A stretch of 64,000 nt of DNA from Streptomyces toyocaensis (lineage in GTDB: Bacteria > Actinomycetota > Actinomycetes > Streptomycetales > Streptomycetaceae): positions 62,001-126,000 of the forward strand of contig NZ_JFCB01000012.1 in NCBI RefSeq assembly GCF_000725125.1. The letters run 5' to 3'. The position numbers and the translations under genes were made by a program. Shown piece by piece: positions 24,669-33,177 of the stretch. The notes below the pieces were generated by a model. That model was not told the DNA's origin. It did no database searches and saw nothing but the letters and a program-made list of their open reading frames with translations. How positions within the stretch are numbered: position 1 is the stretch's first letter; each line of letters begins with the position of its first letter.

Positions 24669-26225
24669 ATGTACGTGAGCTCACGCGCGGTGCGCCTGAG
24701 TCAGGGAAGGGAACGGCCGCTGACTGTCCACCACCTCAACCAGCTCCTGCTCATCAGCTCGATCGTCCTGCTCGTCGCCGTCGTCGCGGTCCGGATCTCC
24801 TCGCGCAGCGGGCTCCCCGGCCTGCTCGTCTACCTGGGCATCGGCATCGCCATCGGCCAGGACGGCATCGGCGACATCCAGTTCGACAACGCCGAGCTGA
24901 CACAGGTCATCGGATACGCGGCCCTCGTCGTGATCCTGGCCGAGGGCGGTCTGGGGACCAAGTGGACCGAGATCAGACCGGTGCTGCCCGCCGCCTCCGC
25001 GCTCGCGCTGGCCGGCGTCGCGGTGAGCGTCGGGGTCACGGCGACCGCCGCGCACCTCCTGACCGGGCTGGAGTGGCGGCAGTCGCTCATCATCGGCGCG
25101 GTGGTGTCGTCGACCGACGCGGCGGCCGTGTTCTCGGTACTGCGGAGAGTGCCGCTCCCCGCACGGGTGAGGGGCACGCTGGAGGCCGAGTCCGGCTTCA
25201 ACGACGCGCCCGTCGTCATCCTGGTCGTCGCCTTCTCCACGGCGGGACCGGTCGAGCACTGGTACGTGCTGCTCGGCGAGATACTGCTGGAGCTGGCCAT
25301 CGGCGCCGCCGTCGGACTCGCGGTCGGCTGGCTGGGCTCCTGGGGGCTGCGGCACGTGGCCCTGCCCGCGTCCGGCCTCTACCCGATCGCCGTGACGGCC
25401 ATCGCCGTCGCCGCCTACGCGGTCGGCGCGATCGCCCACGGCAGCGGATTCCTCGCCGTCTACCTGGCCTCCATGGTGCTGGGCAACGCCAAGCTGCCGC
25501 ACTGGCCCGCCACGCGCGGCTTCGCCGAGGGGCTCGGCTGGATCGCCCAGATCGGCATGTTCGTCCTGCTCGGCCTGCTGGTCACCCCCCACGAACTGGG
25601 CGACGACATCGTGCCCGCCCTGGTCATCGGGCTGGCGCTGACCATGGTGGCCCGGCCGCTGAGCGTGGTGCTGTGCCTGCTGCCGTTCCGGGTGCCCTGG
25701 CAGGAGCAGACGCTGATGTCCTGGGCGGGGCTGCGCGGCGCCGTGCCCATCATCCTGGCGACGATCCCGATGGTGGAGGGCGTCGAGGCGAGCGAGAAGA
25801 TCTTCAACATCGTCTTCGTCCTGGTCGTCGTCTACACCCTGATCCAGGGCCCGACGCTGCCCTGGCTGGCCCGCACGCTGCGCCTGGGCGGGGACCCCGG
25901 CGCCGCCGACCTCGGCATCGAGTCGGCGCCCCTGGAGCGGCTCAGCGGCCATCTGCTGTCGGTCGCCATCCCCGCCGGGTCGAAGATGCACGGCGTGGAG
26001 GTCGGCGAGTTGCGGCTGCCGGCCGGGTCCGCCGTCACCCTGGTCGTGCGGGAGGGGGCGTCCTTCGTGCCGCTGCCGTCGACGGTGCTGCGGCGCGGGG
26101 ACGAACTCCTCGTCGTCGCCACGGACCCGGTGCGGGACGCCGCCGAACGGCGCCTGCGCGCGGTGGGGCGGGGCGGCAAGCTCGCCGGCTGGCTGGGCAC
26201 CGACGAAACGCAGGCAGGAGGCTGA
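24669..26225 (+). CDS. Cation/proton antiporter (CvrA/NhaP2 type) with TrkA-C domain
   Basis: 518-aa CPA1-type antiporter. About 12-13 membrane helices span residues 22-410 (L-L-L-I-S-S-I-V-L-L-V-A-V-V; G-L-P-G-L-L-V-Y-L-G-I-G-I). Characteristic motifs include S-S-T-D-A-A-A-V-F and E-S-G-F-N-D-A-P-V. A cytoplasmic TrkA-C ligand-binding domain covers about 430-505. Expected to exchange K+ or Na+ for H+. The ATG at 24669 is the first usable start; homology begins at T-V-H-H-L-N-Q, just after a CTG with AAGGGA upstream, so translation may start there instead. Confidence 0.87.
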   Translation: MYVSSRAVRLSQGRERPLTVHHLNQLLLISSIVLLVAVVAVRISSRSGLPGLLVYLGIGIAIGQDGIGDIQFDNAELTQVIGYAALVVILAEGGLGTKWTEIRPVLPAASALALAGVAVSVGVTATAAHLLTGLEWRQSLIIGAVVSSTDAAAVFSVLRRVPLPARVRGTLEAESGFNDAPVVILVVAFSTAGPVEHWYVLLGEILLELAIGAAVGLAVGWLGSWGLRHVALPASGLYPIAVTAIAVAAYAVGAIAHGSGFLAVYLASMVLGNAKLPHWPATRGFAEGLGWIAQIGMFVLLGLLVTPHELGDDIVPALVIGLALTMVARPLSVVLCLLPFRVPWQEQTLMSWAGLRGAVPIILATIPMVEGVEASEKIFNIVFVLVVVYTLIQGPTLPWLARTLRLGGDPGAADLGIESAPLERLSGHLLSVAIPAGSKMHGVEVGELRLPAGSAVTLVVREGASFVPLPSTVLRRGDELLVVATDPVRDAAERRLRAVGRGGKLAGWLGTDETQAGG

Positions 26226-26453
26226 GGAGTGCTCCTTTTCACAGAAGCACAAGCCCCAGGTCCCTGTATTATGCAAGCGACCCCAGATCGAACCAACTCT
26301 GCCTGACGCAGAGCTGGCGCGACCGTATGGCGGCCGGAACGCCCTGAGCTGTGGCGCCGGCATCTACCGCAGTCAGCGCAAGAGGACAGCTCTCGGCGCA
26401 CCCGCCCGGCCCGGCGCGGGCCCGCGCTACCAGGTGGCAGAAAGGCACGGGCC

Positions 26454-27740
26454 GTGGCATCCACGGTCACCACGTCGAAGGACCCGGCGGCCACCTCCCG
26501 TCCGGGATACGGCCGGCTGCTGCGCACGCGCGGCGCCTGGACGTTCCTCCTCCCCGGCTTCGCGGCACGCCAGCCGTTCGCGATGCTCACCCTCTCCATC
26601 GTGCTGCTGGTGCAGCACACCACCGGCTCGTACGGGGCGGCCGGCGCCGTCGCCGCCGTCACCGGTGTCGCCATGGCCCTGTTCGCCCCCTACAGCGGCC
26701 GCCTCGCGGACCGGCACGGGCAGCGCGCCGTGCTGGTGCCCGGTGTCCTGGCGCACGCGGTGTCCGGCCTCGCCCTCACCGCGCTGGCGCTCACCGACGC
26801 ACCCCTGTGGGCGCTGTTCGCCGCCGCCGTGCCGACGGGCGCCTCGGTGCCGCAGATCGGCCCCATGGTGCGCGCCCGCTGGGGCGTCAGGCTCAAGGGC
26901 TCCCCGCTGATGGCGACCGCGGCGGCCTTCGAGTCCGTCACCGACGAGCTCACCTTCGTCGTCGGACCGCTGCTGGCCACGGCCCTGTGCACGGCCGTCG
27001 ACCCGGCCGCCGGTCTGGTCACCGAGGCCGCGCTGACCCTGATCGGCGGACTGCTGTTCGCCGCCCAGAAGGGAACGCAGCCGCGGGTGGCCCGAGGCGG
27101 GCACGCGCGCGTGGAGCACGTTCCCGCGCTGCGCGTTCCCGGCGTGCGCGTGCTGATCGTGACCTTCCTCGGCATCGGTTCCGTCTTTGGCGGCATGCAG
27201 GTCTCGCTGGCCGCGTTCAGCGAGTCGATCGGCAACCCAGGGCTGAACGGCGTCCTCTACGGCGTCTTCGCCGCGGGCAACATGCTCGCCGGCATCGCCT
27301 GCGGCGCCATCTCCTGGAAGGCCGCCCCGCAGCGGCGCCTGATCGTCGCCCACGCGGCGCTCGCGCTGACCGCGTCCGCCCTGTGGACCGCCCACTCGGC
27401 GCTGCTGCTGGCCGGGGTCGGCCTCCTGGTCGGCATGTGCATCGCGCCGGCCCTGATCACCGGTTACACGCTGGTGGAGAGCCTGGTCCCGGCCGGGGCC
27501 CGTACCGAGGCCTTCACCTGGCTGACCGGCGCCGTCGCGCTCGGCCAGGCCGCGGCCGTCACGGTCGCCGGGCAACTGGAGGACCGCCTCAGGGACGGCG
27601 CCGGGTTCCTGGTGCCGATGGCCGGTACGGTGCTCGCCCTCGCGACACTGCTCGCGCTGCGGTCGCGGCTGGTGACGAGCCCGCGCGGGCTCACCGTGGC
27701 GCGTGGCGTGGGTCACCGCGAGCCCGTCGCAGTGGACTGA
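26454..27740 (+). CDS. MFS transporter, 12 helices
   Basis: 428-aa major facilitator with two six-helix halves. The A-loop motif is G-R-L-A-D-R-H-G-Q-R (about residues 81-90). The N-terminal 25 residues are Ser/Thr-rich and cytoplasmic. GTG start with AAAGG upstream. Stands alone between the antiporter and fmdB genes on the same strand. Substrate unknown. Confidence 0.87.
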   Translation: MASTVTTSKDPAATSRPGYGRLLRTRGAWTFLLPGFAARQPFAMLTLSIVLLVQHTTGSYGAAGAVAAVTGVAMALFAPYSGRLADRHGQRAVLVPGVLAHAVSGLALTALALTDAPLWALFAAAVPTGASVPQIGPMVRARWGVRLKGSPLMATAAAFESVTDELTFVVGPLLATALCTAVDPAAGLVTEAALTLIGGLLFAAQKGTQPRVARGGHARVEHVPALRVPGVRVLIVTFLGIGSVFGGMQVSLAAFSESIGNPGLNGVLYGVFAAGNMLAGIACGAISWKAAPQRRLIVAHAALALTASALWTAHSALLLAGVGLLVGMCIAPALITGYTLVESLVPAGARTEAFTWLTGAVALGQAAAVTVAGQLEDRLRDGAGFLVPMAGTVLALATLLALRSRLVTSPRGLTVARGVGHREPVAVD

Positions 27741-27770
27741 ACCCACGGAATACGTCACTATGGACCGTCG

Positions 27771-27797
27771 TTAGCACTCATCGAGTGAGAGTGCCAG
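27771..27797 (+). promoter_or_regulatory. CIRCE-like element (candidate HrcA operator)
   Basis: TTAGCACTC, a 9-bp spacer, then GAGTGCCAG. The left half is a perfect match to CIRCE (TTAGCACTC-N9-GAGTGCTAA) and the right half matches 7 of 9. Position is just before the AGGAGG of fmdB, in the 5' leader as in groES operons. Confidence 0.75.
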
Positions 27798-27807
27798 GAG
27801 GAAGACA

Positions 27808-28131
27808 GTGCCGACCTACCAGTACCAGTGCACCGAGTGCGGCGAGGGCCTCGAGGCGGTGCAGAAGTTCACCGACGACGCCCTCACCGAGTGCCCCAGC
27901 TGCCAGGGCCGCCTGAAGAAGGTCTTCTCTGCGGTCGGCATCGTCTTCAAGGGCTCCGGTTTCTACCGCAACGACAGCCGCGGCTCCTCGTCGAGCAGCT
28001 CGCCGGCGTCGTCCAAGGCCTCGGGCACCGCCTCCGCCTCCTCGTCCTCCTCGTCGGACTCCGGTTCCGGTTCGAGCGCGTCGTCCGGTTCGTCCGGCTC
28101 GGGCAGCTCCGCCGGCACCACCGCCGCGTAA
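27808..28131 (+). CDS. FmdB-family zinc-ribbon protein
   Basis: 107-aa protein. An N-terminal zinc ribbon (Y-Q-C-T-E-C-G and C-P-S-C, residues 6-33) is followed by a Ser/Gly/Ala-rich tail of about 60 residues. GTG start with AGGAGG 6 nt upstream. The family is widespread and has no firmly known role. The CIRCE-like element in its leader suggests heat-shock control by HrcA. Confidence 0.9.
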   Translation: MPTYQYQCTECGEGLEAVQKFTDDALTECPSCQGRLKKVFSAVGIVFKGSGFYRNDSRGSSSSSSPASSKASGTASASSSSSSDSGSGSSASSGSSGSGSSAGTTAA

Positions 28132-28161
28132 CGCCGGACTTTCGCCGGGCTTTCCAGGGGA

Positions 28162-28185
28162 CCTCGTCGTCGTCCGACGACGGGG
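28162..28185 (+). terminator. Hairpin after fmdB
   Basis: GTCGTCG-TC-CGACGAC within flanking CC/GG, 30 bp after the fmdB stop. The 2-nt loop means the inner pairs probably open. Confidence 0.45.
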
Positions 28186-28221
28186 TCTTCGGCGTTCCCG
28201 GGGGCGGCTAGGGTGCGGAGC

Positions 28222-29064
28222 ATGGCGAACATGGCGAAGGCCGAGATCGGCGTGATCGGCGGCTCCGGCTTCTACTCCTTCCTCGACGACGTGACCGAGG
28301 TCCAGGTCGACACCCCCTACGGGGCGCCCAGCGACTCCCTCTTCCTCGGCGAGGTGGCCGGGCGCCGGGTCGCCTTCCTGCCCCGGCACGGACGTGGTCA
28401 CCATCTGCCGCCGCACCGCATCAACTACCGTGCCAACCTGTGGGCGCTGCGGTCGGTCGGCGCGCGCCAGATCCTCGGGCCGTGCGCGGTGGGCGGCCTG
28501 CGGCCCGAGTACGGGCCGGGCACGCTGCTGGTGCCGGACCAGCTCGTGGACCGCACCAGAACCCGGGTGGGCACGTACTTCGACGGGCTGCCGCTGCCCG
28601 ACGGCACGGTGCCGAACGTGGTCCATGTGTCCCTGGCCGACCCCTACTGCCCCGCCGGGCGGGCGGCCGCGCTGAAGGCGGCGCGCGGCCGGGACTGGGA
28701 GCCGGTGGACGGCGGAACCCTGGTCGTGGTCGAGGGGCCGCGCTTCTCCACCCGCGCCGAATCGCTGTGGCACCGGACGCAGGGCTGGTCGGTGGTGGGC
28801 ATGACCGGCCACCCCGAGGCGGCGCTCGCCCGCGAGCTGGAGCTCTGCTACAGCTCCCTGACGCTGGTCACCGACCTCGACGCCGGCGCGGAGACCGGTG
28901 AGGGCGTGTCCCACGACGAGGTGCTGCGGGTGTTCGCGGCCAACGTCGACCGGCTGCGGGGTGTGCTGTTCGACACGGTGGCCGCACTGCCCGCCACGGA
29001 GGAACGGGACTGCCCGTGCGCGTCGGCGCTGGGCGGGATGGACCCGGGGTTCCCGCTGCCGTAG
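28222..29064 (+). CDS. S-methyl-5'-thioadenosine phosphorylase
   Basis: 280-aa purine nucleoside phosphorylase-family enzyme. I-G-V-I-G-G-S-G-F-Y at residues 7-16 is the phosphate loop, then P-R-H-G-R-G-H-H-L-P-P-H, and V-V-E-G-P-R-F-S-T-R-A-E; G-M-T-G-H-P-E occupies the substrate position. Releases adenine from methylthioadenosine in methionine salvage. ATG at 28222 was chosen; GTG at 28213 and ATG at 28231 are alternatives. Confidence 0.9.
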   Translation: MANMAKAEIGVIGGSGFYSFLDDVTEVQVDTPYGAPSDSLFLGEVAGRRVAFLPRHGRGHHLPPHRINYRANLWALRSVGARQILGPCAVGGLRPEYGPGTLLVPDQLVDRTRTRVGTYFDGLPLPDGTVPNVVHVSLADPYCPAGRAAALKAARGRDWEPVDGGTLVVVEGPRFSTRAESLWHRTQGWSVVGMTGHPEAALARELELCYSSLTLVTDLDAGAETGEGVSHDEVLRVFAANVDRLRGVLFDTVAALPATEERDCPCASALGGMDPGFPLP

Positions 29065-29193
29065 TCGCACGGGGGGCCGTGGCCATACGAGGGGCCGTGA
29101 CCACAGGAGGGTTGGCGGCCGTACGAGGGGGCGTGGCCCCACGCGAGGCGGTGGCCGTACGGGGGGGCGGAGCGCCCCGTTCGGGTGGGGGAG

Positions 29194-29202
29194 TTATCCA
29201 CA
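29194..29202 (+). promoter_or_regulatory. DnaA-box-like sequence
   Basis: TTATCCACA is an exact match to the E. coli consensus DnaA box; a weaker GTCCACAGG follows about 20 bp later. A single site far from any origin is probably not an origin. Confidence 0.3.
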
Positions 29203-29295
29203 GGACGGTGGGGCGTCCACAGGGCCCGGCGGCCCGGGGCCGGAGGCCTGATCGTGGGAGCCGCAAGCCGTTCCTCGTCGCAGGTGGTGGTCTCC

Positions 29296-29883
29296 GTGTC
29301 CCGTCGTCCCTCCTCGCCCTGCTCCCCCTCCCCCGCCGTTCCCCGCCCGCCCGGGGCCGACGTCCCTCCCCCGTGCGAGGTGCCGCACTTCGCGCCGGTC
29401 CGGGTGCGTGCCGGGCTGCCCCTGGCGGGCCGGCTCGTACGGCACCGGAGGCGGGCCGTGGCGGCCGGTCTCGCGGTCACGGCGGCGGCGCTCGTCGCGG
29501 CGGGCCCCCGGGACGCGGACCGGTCGCGCGGGCACCCTGACGGATCCCCGGCCGCCCAAGCCTCCCCGGCGTCCCCGGAAGACCGCCCCGCACGGCCGCG
29601 GCGCCCGGGGGCGACGCTGACGGCTCCGGTGCGGATCGCCGACGCGGCGACGGTGCGGCTGCTGCGGCCGGGCGACCGGGTGGACGTGATCGCCGCCGAG
29701 GAGACCGTCTCCGGGGGCGAGGCCCGTGTGGTCGCGCGTGGTGCACGGGTGACCGAGGTGCCGGAACCGGCGGAGGGAGCGGGCGACGCCGGGGCGCTGG
29801 TCGTGCTGGCGGTGCCGCGCGCCACCGCGGCCGGGCTGGCCGGCGCGAGCGCCACGGCCCGGCTGGCGGTGACGCTCTGGTGA
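29296..29883 (+). CDS. SAF-domain protein (RcpC/CpaB-like)
   Basis: 195-aa protein. Residues about 60-90 include a hydrophobic segment (A-V-A-A-G-L-A-V-T-A-A-A-L-V-A-A), a signal anchor. The C-terminal part resembles the SAF/RcpC domain of Flp pilus assembly proteins (A-A-T-V-R-L-L-R-P-G-D-R-V-D-V-I-A). The N-terminus is Pro/Ser-rich. GTG at 29296 has AGGTGG 8 nt upstream, but the frame is open further upstream. No pilus genes are adjacent. Confidence 0.7.
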   Translation: MSRRPSSPCSPSPAVPRPPGADVPPPCEVPHFAPVRVRAGLPLAGRLVRHRRRAVAAGLAVTAAALVAAGPRDADRSRGHPDGSPAAQASPASPEDRPARPRRPGATLTAPVRIADAATVRLLRPGDRVDVIAAEETVSGGEARVVARGARVTEVPEPAEGAGDAGALVVLAVPRATAAGLAGASATARLAVTLW

Positions 29884-30018
29884 GCGCCGCCGTTACGGAC
29901 CCCGCGCACCCCTCGCGCCCACGGGGTGGACGCCGGGACTGGACAGGCCCGCACGGCTGTGACGTAGGTTGCGGAGCGTTTTCCTCCGTACCCGGCGCAC
30001 GAGAAATGAGGCCCCCAG

Positions 30019-30489
30019 GTGAGCGACCAGGAGAAGACGGGCGTCCTGCAAGGCTTCAAGGCCTTCCTGATGCGAGGCAACGTCGTCGATCTGGCCGTGG
30101 CGGTCGTCATCGGCGCCGCCTTCACCAACATCGTCAACTCCGTCGTGAAGGGCGTCATCAACCCGCTGGTGGGTGCGTTCGGCACGAAGAACCTGGACAG
30201 CTACAGCTCGTGCCTGAAGGGTCCCTGCGAGGGCACCGGGGACGCCGCGACCGGCGTCAGGATCCTGTGGGGCTCCGTCCTCGGCGCGACCCTGCAGTTC
30301 GTGATCACCGCGGCGGTCGTCTACTTCCTGATGGTGCTGCCCATGGCGAAGTACCTGGCCCGGATAGAGGCCCGCCGCAAGGCCAAGGAGGGCGCGCGCG
30401 AGATCGTCGAGATCACCGAGCTGGAAGTCCTCAAGGAGATCCGCGACACCCTCGTGGCACGGCGCGGCCCGGGACACGACGGACGCTAG
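30019..30489 (+). CDS. mscL: Large-conductance mechanosensitive channel
   Basis: 156-aa channel that opens under osmotic downshock. G-F-K-A-F-L-M-R-G-N-V-V-D-L-A-V-A-V-V-I-G-A-A-F is the pore-lining first helix, followed by N-S-V-V and a periplasmic loop with two Cys. The second helix is near 95-115 and the charged C-terminal helix ends the protein. GTG start. Slightly long periplasmic loop for the family. Confidence 0.95.
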   Translation: MSDQEKTGVLQGFKAFLMRGNVVDLAVAVVIGAAFTNIVNSVVKGVINPLVGAFGTKNLDSYSSCLKGPCEGTGDAATGVRILWGSVLGATLQFVITAAVVYFLMVLPMAKYLARIEARRKAKEGAREIVEITELEVLKEIRDTLVARRGPGHDGR

Positions 30490-30502
30490 GTCCTTCGCCG
30501 GC

Positions 30503-30679
30503 TCAGATGTGGTGGGGCGGCTTCTCGTCGAGGAAGCGCTTGAGATCGGCGGCACTGTCACCGGACGGTCGCTCGCCCCAGCCGCGGTCCGTGTCGTCCG
30601 CGGACTGCTGGTCCAGCGGGTCGTCGAAGACCAGCGCGGGCTCGTGCTCACGCGGCCGGGGGTCGGGGGCGGTACTCAT
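30503..30679 (-). CDS. Small acidic hypothetical protein (58 aa)
   Basis: 58 aa, acidic, with D-L-K-R-F-L-D-E-K-P-P-H-H at the C-terminus. No membrane segment or known domain. ATG at 30679. It lies tail-to-tail with mscL and head-to-head with the P1 peptidase gene; codon bias is typical of the region. I recall similar short proteins at this locus in other Streptomyces, without function. Confidence 0.7.
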   Translation of the reverse strand: MSTAPDPRPREHEPALVFDDPLDQQSADDTDRGWGERPSGDSAADLKRFLDEKPPHHI

Positions 30680-30722
30680 GGCTCCAGAGTACGGCCGGGT
30701 CCGGCCGGGCGAGACTGGCCCC

Positions 30723-31751
30723 ATGACAGCTGACGCTCTGACGGATGTGGCCGGCGTGCGCGTGGGACATGCGACACGTACCGGGGACGGTTGGCTCACC
30801 GGCACCACGGTCGTGCTCGCGCCCGAGGGCGGGGCCGTGGCCGCGGTGGACGTGCGCGGCGGCGGCCCCGGCACCAAGGAGACCGACGCGCTCGATCCGC
30901 GCAACCTGGTGCAGAGGGTCGAGGCGGTCGTGCTCACCGGGGGCAGTGCGTACGGACTGGACGCGGCCTCCGGGGTGATGGCCTGGCTGGAGGAGCGGGG
31001 GCGCGGGGTACGCGTCGGTCCCGACCCCGCGCACGTGGTGCCGGTGGTGCCGGCCGCCTGTGTCTTCGACCTGGGCCGGGGCGGCGACTTCCGGGCCCGG
31101 CCGGACGCGGCCACGGGCCGTGCGGCGGTCGAGGCCGCCGCGGCGTGCGAGCCGGGCGCGCCGGTGCCACAGGGCTGTGTGGGCGCCGGCACGGGCGCGG
31201 TGCTCGGGCAGATGAAGGGCGGGGTGGGCACGGCGAGCACCGTGCTGGACTCGGGCATCACGGTGGCCGCGCTGGTGGTGGCCAACGCGGTGGGGTCGGC
31301 GGTGGACCCGGAAACGGGGGTGCTGTACGGGGAGTTCTTCCAGGGCCGGGCGCGTCACCCGGAGCCGGAGGTGCACCGGGCCGCCCAACGGCGGCTCGCG
31401 GAGGTGGCCGGACGGAACGCCCCTCCGCCGCTGAACACCACGCTCGCGGTGGTCGCCACCGATGCCGGTCTGTCCAAGGCACAGGCGCAGAAGCTGGCCG
31501 GCACCGCGCACGACGGCATCGCGCGGGCCGTCCGGCCGGTGCACCTGCTGAGCGACGGTGACACCGTCTTCACCCTGGCCACGGGCGCCCGGCCGCTCGA
31601 CGCCGCGGACCCGCTCGCCCTCAACGAGGTCCTGGCCGCGGGCGCGGACACGGTGACACGCGCGATCGTGCGGGCGGTGCGCGCCGCCGAGCCGGTGGAC
31701 GGTCCGGGCGGGGCGTGGCCGTCGTACGGGGAGCTGTACGGACAGCGGTGA
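30723..31751 (+). CDS. P1-family peptidase (DmpA/NylC superfamily)
   Basis: 342-aa N-terminal-nucleophile hydrolase of the DmpA/NylC type. It begins A-L-T-D-V-A-G-V-R-V-G-H-A-T. G-G-S-A-Y-G-L-D-A-A-S-G and G-A-G-T-G-A follow. Autoprocessing before Thr is expected at P-P-L-N-T-T-L-A-V-V-A-T near residue 240, the Asn-Thr site known in NylC-type enzymes. Cleaves N-terminal beta-peptides or oligoamides in known members; physiological substrate here unknown. Confidence 0.9.
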   Translation: MTADALTDVAGVRVGHATRTGDGWLTGTTVVLAPEGGAVAAVDVRGGGPGTKETDALDPRNLVQRVEAVVLTGGSAYGLDAASGVMAWLEERGRGVRVGPDPAHVVPVVPAACVFDLGRGGDFRARPDAATGRAAVEAAAACEPGAPVPQGCVGAGTGAVLGQMKGGVGTASTVLDSGITVAALVVANAVGSAVDPETGVLYGEFFQGRARHPEPEVHRAAQRRLAEVAGRNAPPPLNTTLAVVATDAGLSKAQAQKLAGTAHDGIARAVRPVHLLSDGDTVFTLATGARPLDAADPLALNEVLAAGADTVTRAIVRAVRAAEPVDGPGGAWPSYGELYGQR

Positions 31752-31860
31752 GACGGAGGCACAACGGGCCTGGGGACGGGAAGAGTTCGCGTCCCGTGGA
31801 GCAGGGTGGGAATTTCTCGCGCGGTCCGGCCGTTTTCCGGGCATACGTTTTCTCGGTTCC

Positions 31861-31875
31861 CGGACACGATGTCCG
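31861..31875. promoter_or_regulatory. Inverted repeat upstream of the DUF6227-like gene
   Basis: CGGACA-CGA-TGTCCG, 58 bp before the TTG start. Possible operator; no regulator gene adjacent. Confidence 0.3.
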
Positions 31876-31932
31876 ACCGAGGGGCTACGGTATGCACCCA
31901 CAAGGTGACATGCAGCAACGCCGGGAGAAACC

Positions 31933-32679
31933 TTGAGCGTTCCGTACGAGACGGCAGCGTACGAACCACCCGACTCGCCCGAGTCTCCGGAGGAGCACCT
32001 CGCGCGGCTCCTCGGACGCGCCCTGAATTCCTTCGAGTTGCCGGACGAGACGGTCCGGCGGCTGGACCTGGCGCTGGCGCACGACGGTTCCCTGCACTCC
32101 GCGCACCACAGCGCGGGTATGCACCGGGAGACCTACCGGCACACCTGGCTGCTCGCCGACGGTTCGGCGGTCACGCTCTGGGAGCTGGTGCACAACACCG
32201 CGCCGGGCAGCGAGCCGCAGCACGAGGTGTACGTGGACGAGGAGGAGCTGCGCACGGCGACGGCCCGGCTGCCGCTGCCGGCGGACGCCCCTGACTTCGA
32301 GCTGCCGGTGACGGTGCAGCTGCCCCCGGCTTCCGCCCTGCGGCAGGTGTACGTTCCGGACGACTCCCCGGACCACGCGCGGCGTTTACTGCGCCGGGCG
32401 GAGAACACGGACCGGCCGGGCACGGAGACGGCCGCCCTGCTGACCACGGCGTGCGGGCACCGGATCACGCAGGCCTTCGGCCGCCCGTCCCGCACCGCAC
32501 GGCCGGGTCTGTCCTTCTCCCTGTACGAGCACGCGTTCCTGCTCGGTGACGGCGGGGAGCTGTCCCTGTGGGAGGTGGAGCACACGGTGACGCCGGACGG
32601 ACGGCACATGTGCGAGGTGTACGTCAGCGAGGACGCGGCGCGGGAGGCCATGGAGCGCCGGGCGGCTCAAGTCTCCTGA
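31933..32679 (+). CDS. DUF6227-like conserved hypothetical protein, with a TTA codon
   Basis: 248-aa cytoplasmic protein with two similar halves: H-T-W-L-L-A-D-G-S-A-V-T-L-W-E-L and H-A-F-L-L-G-D-G-G-E-L-S-L-W-E-V, each ending in E-V-Y-V. It appears to be an internal duplication of a roughly 100-aa unit. Streptomyces-specific family I associate with DUF6227; function unknown. TTG start with GGGAG upstream. Codon 152 (32386-32388) is TTA, so full translation should need the bldA tRNA. Confidence 0.8.
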   Translation: MSVPYETAAYEPPDSPESPEEHLARLLGRALNSFELPDETVRRLDLALAHDGSLHSAHHSAGMHRETYRHTWLLADGSAVTLWELVHNTAPGSEPQHEVYVDEEELRTATARLPLPADAPDFELPVTVQLPPASALRQVYVPDDSPDHARRLLRRAENTDRPGTETAALLTTACGHRITQAFGRPSRTARPGLSFSLYEHAFLLGDGGELSLWEVEHTVTPDGRHMCEVYVSEDAAREAMERRAAQVS

Positions 32680-32689
32680 CCTGCGGCCG

Positions 32690-32704
32690 GGCTGAGGTTC
32701 AGCC
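32690..32704. terminator. Short hairpin between convergent genes
   Basis: GGCTGA-GGT-TCAGCC, overlapping the stop of the next gene on the minus strand. Confidence 0.4.
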
Positions 32705-32977
32705 GCCCTCGCTGAGGCGTCGTACCAGCACGGCGAAGGCGTCGCGCTCGGCGTCGGTGAGCCGCACCGCCTCCGCGTGGGGGCCCGTCCGCCGCTGGCG
32801 CGGGATCGTCGGGGTGCCGTGGGGCGTGTGCCGCTCGCCGGTCTCGACGGGACCGCGTGCGCGGGTCCGCACGCGTCGACGCCGCAGGACGTCGGCCAGA
32901 CCCGCCGCGCAGGCCACGGCCACCAGGGTGAGGACGGTGGCGCCCGTGGTCCGCGAGAGTGTCGTGTGCTCAGGCAT
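32699..32977 (-). CDS. Small membrane protein (92 aa)
   Basis: One membrane helix (A-T-V-L-T-L-V-A-V-A-C-A-A-G-L-A-D-V-L, about 13-31), then a basic cytoplasmic part and a C-terminal helix A-V-R-L-T-D-A-E-R-D-A-F-A-V-L. ATG at 32977. Family not recognised; likely a conserved Streptomyces hypothetical. Confidence 0.65.
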   Translation of the reverse strand: MPEHTTLSRTTGATVLTLVAVACAAGLADVLRRRRVRTRARGPVETGERHTPHGTPTIPRQRRTGPHAEAVRLTDAERDAFAVLVRRLSEGG

Positions 32978-33177
32978 GCGCCCCAGTACACACCACGGCC
33001 CGGGACTTCGACCCCGGACCGTGATGATCGTGATCTATATCGCAGTAGGCATGAACCGCGCACACCTACCCAAACGGACGCAGCGCGGCTGGGCTACGCG
33101 GCCACCGCGTCCTTGGCCCCCGCCTGCGGGACCGCGTCCGCCCCCGTTGCGTCGTCCGGTCCGCCGGGGACGTCCGC

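Noticed and set aside
29194..29202. DnaA box as part of a replication origin
   Set aside because: Single exact box, no cluster, no dnaA/dnaN context.
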